Below are positions 4,744-5,274 of a stretch of 5,274 bases of DNA, piece by piece. The notes below the pieces were generated by a model, which ran no database searches, was not told where the DNA came from, and was given only the letters and a program-made list of their open reading frames with translations. The stretch comes from an archaeon UBA55 (GTDB taxonomy: Archaea; Undinarchaeota; Undinarchaeia; Undinarchaeales; Undinarchaeaceae), in contig DAFN01000003.1 of the NCBI GenBank assembly GCA_002495465.1, positions 45,368-50,641 of the forward strand, in the 5' to 3' direction. Every line of letters begins with the position of its first letter. Positions within the stretch are counted from its first letter, which is position 1. A program made the translations under genes and the position numbers.

Positions 4744-5274
4744 TTATTCTTCTTCAGCTTCAGGACTTTCGCCTGCCCCTTTTCGCTCTTCCCTTCTCGC
4801 AACTCTTATAAGCTTTCCTTCCTTCTTTATTTCACGGTTCATGAGCTTCAATTGCTCTTCATATTTTCCAATAAGTCCTGTAATCATTCCGGATAGTTTT
4901 CCAGCTTCTTCGACAAGTTTCGTTCCCGTTTTTGAATCTTTCTTGGTCCTCTTATTGGTCTCCGGATTCCTCAGATAATTTTCAGTAGTCACTACAGCTG
5001 TTTCAACATGGTGCAGTAGCTGTATCTCATATCCTACGGCTTGTGCCTCTTCTCCTTCTTCTGTGCGCTCCTTCTTCTGCAGCCTCATAACTCGTCTGAA
5101 TATTTTGTGCTCGACTGCCTCAAGTTCTTCTCTGTCTTCTCCCTTTTCCATCGCCTGTATAAGTGGAGCAAGCATCGAAATGAGTATCAACTTCTCCTGG
5201 TGTTCTTTGAGCTCTTCCTCTCCTATTTTTAGTTCTTTAAGGATTCCTACGAGGTCTGCAAGTTCTTCATGCTG
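4744..5274 (-). CDS. Charged coiled-coil protein, C-terminal 176 residues, start beyond window edge
   Basis: The reading frame is open from the right edge of the window to TAA at 4744-4746. The first possible start inside it (TTG at 5190) is not the true start, because the 28 codons upstream continue the same Glu/Lys/Leu-rich helical pattern. I do not recognise the family. Seen (numbered from the window edge): amphipathic helix at about 1-43 including L-I-L-I-S-M-L-A-P-L-I; a charged helix at 46-75; a mid-region helix with L-L-H-H-V-E-T-A-V-V (86-95); a basic linker, K-R-T-K-K-D-S-K (108-115); a further helix at 117-165; and an acidic tail ending P-E-A-E-E-E. No membrane segment is present in this part. 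It precedes the four-helix membrane protein in the same direction, which has its own TATA-like box. A cytoplasmic scaffold role is possible; nothing shows catalysis. Confidence 0.8.
   Translation of the reverse strand, partial: QHEELADLVGILKELKIGEEELKEHQEKLILISMLAPLIQAMEKGEDREELEAVEHKIFRRVMRLQKKERTEEGEEAQAVGYEIQLLHHVETAVVTTENYLRNPETNKRTKKDSKTGTKLVEEAGKLSGMITGLIGKYEEQLKLMNREIKKEGKLIRVARREERKGAGESPEAEEE

Noticed and set aside
5107..5190. TTG at 5190 as the start of the coiled-coil gene.
   Set aside because: The frame continues open to the window edge with the same helical Glu/Lys/Leu composition, so the gene is truncated by the window and its start is not visible.

Overview
The window reads as a compact archaeal chromosome segment, most likely from a small-genome uncultured lineage (a DPANN-type archaeon is a reasonable guess, not provable here). 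The archaeal signs are A/T-rich TATA-like boxes about 26-35 bases upstream of start codons, several genes with little or no 5' leader, codon use rich in ATA, AGA/AGG and GGA, and an N-terminal fragment of an archaeal-style type IV pilus/secretion ATPase. No tRNA, rRNA, CRISPR array, insertion sequence or obvious phage gene is visible. There is no gene-free stretch longer than about 50 bases.

Layout: (1) 1-968, minus strand, is the N-terminal 322 residues of a VirB11/GspE/TadA-type secretion ATPase that runs off the left edge before its Walker motifs. (2) 969-1019 is a 51-bp divergent promoter region. (3) 1020-2217, plus strand, is a two-gene operon with a 29-base overlap: a 146-residue coiled-coil protein and a 261-residue protein made of a Pro/Glu/Ala-rich linker plus a coiled coil. 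(4) The plus operon ends 4 bases from a convergent minus-strand set. Read right to left, that set holds the C-terminal 176 residues of a charged coiled-coil protein (5274-4744, open at the right edge), a 529-residue protein with four membrane helices, a long cytoplasmic helical region and a glycine/histidine/cysteine-rich tail (4705-3116), a 63-residue two-helix membrane protein (3070-2879), a 100-residue four-helix membrane protein (2877-2575), and a 97-residue three-helix membrane protein (2515-2222).

How the parts may work together: only the ATPase belongs to a family I recognise. Around it are three coiled-coil proteins, one large polytopic membrane protein with a cytoplasmic helical domain, and three very small membrane proteins. 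That is the kind of part list expected of a membrane-anchored filament or secretion machine, so the window may cover part of a little-described archaeal type IV pilus-like or secretion locus. This is inference from neighbourhood and architecture. The classical partners (TadC/FlaJ-type platform, class III signal-peptide pilins, prepilin peptidase) are not in the window. The clearest internal discovery is that the 63- and 100-residue membrane proteins share a duplicated helical hairpin with a conserved Asp and a V-K-G-x-Y-S signature.
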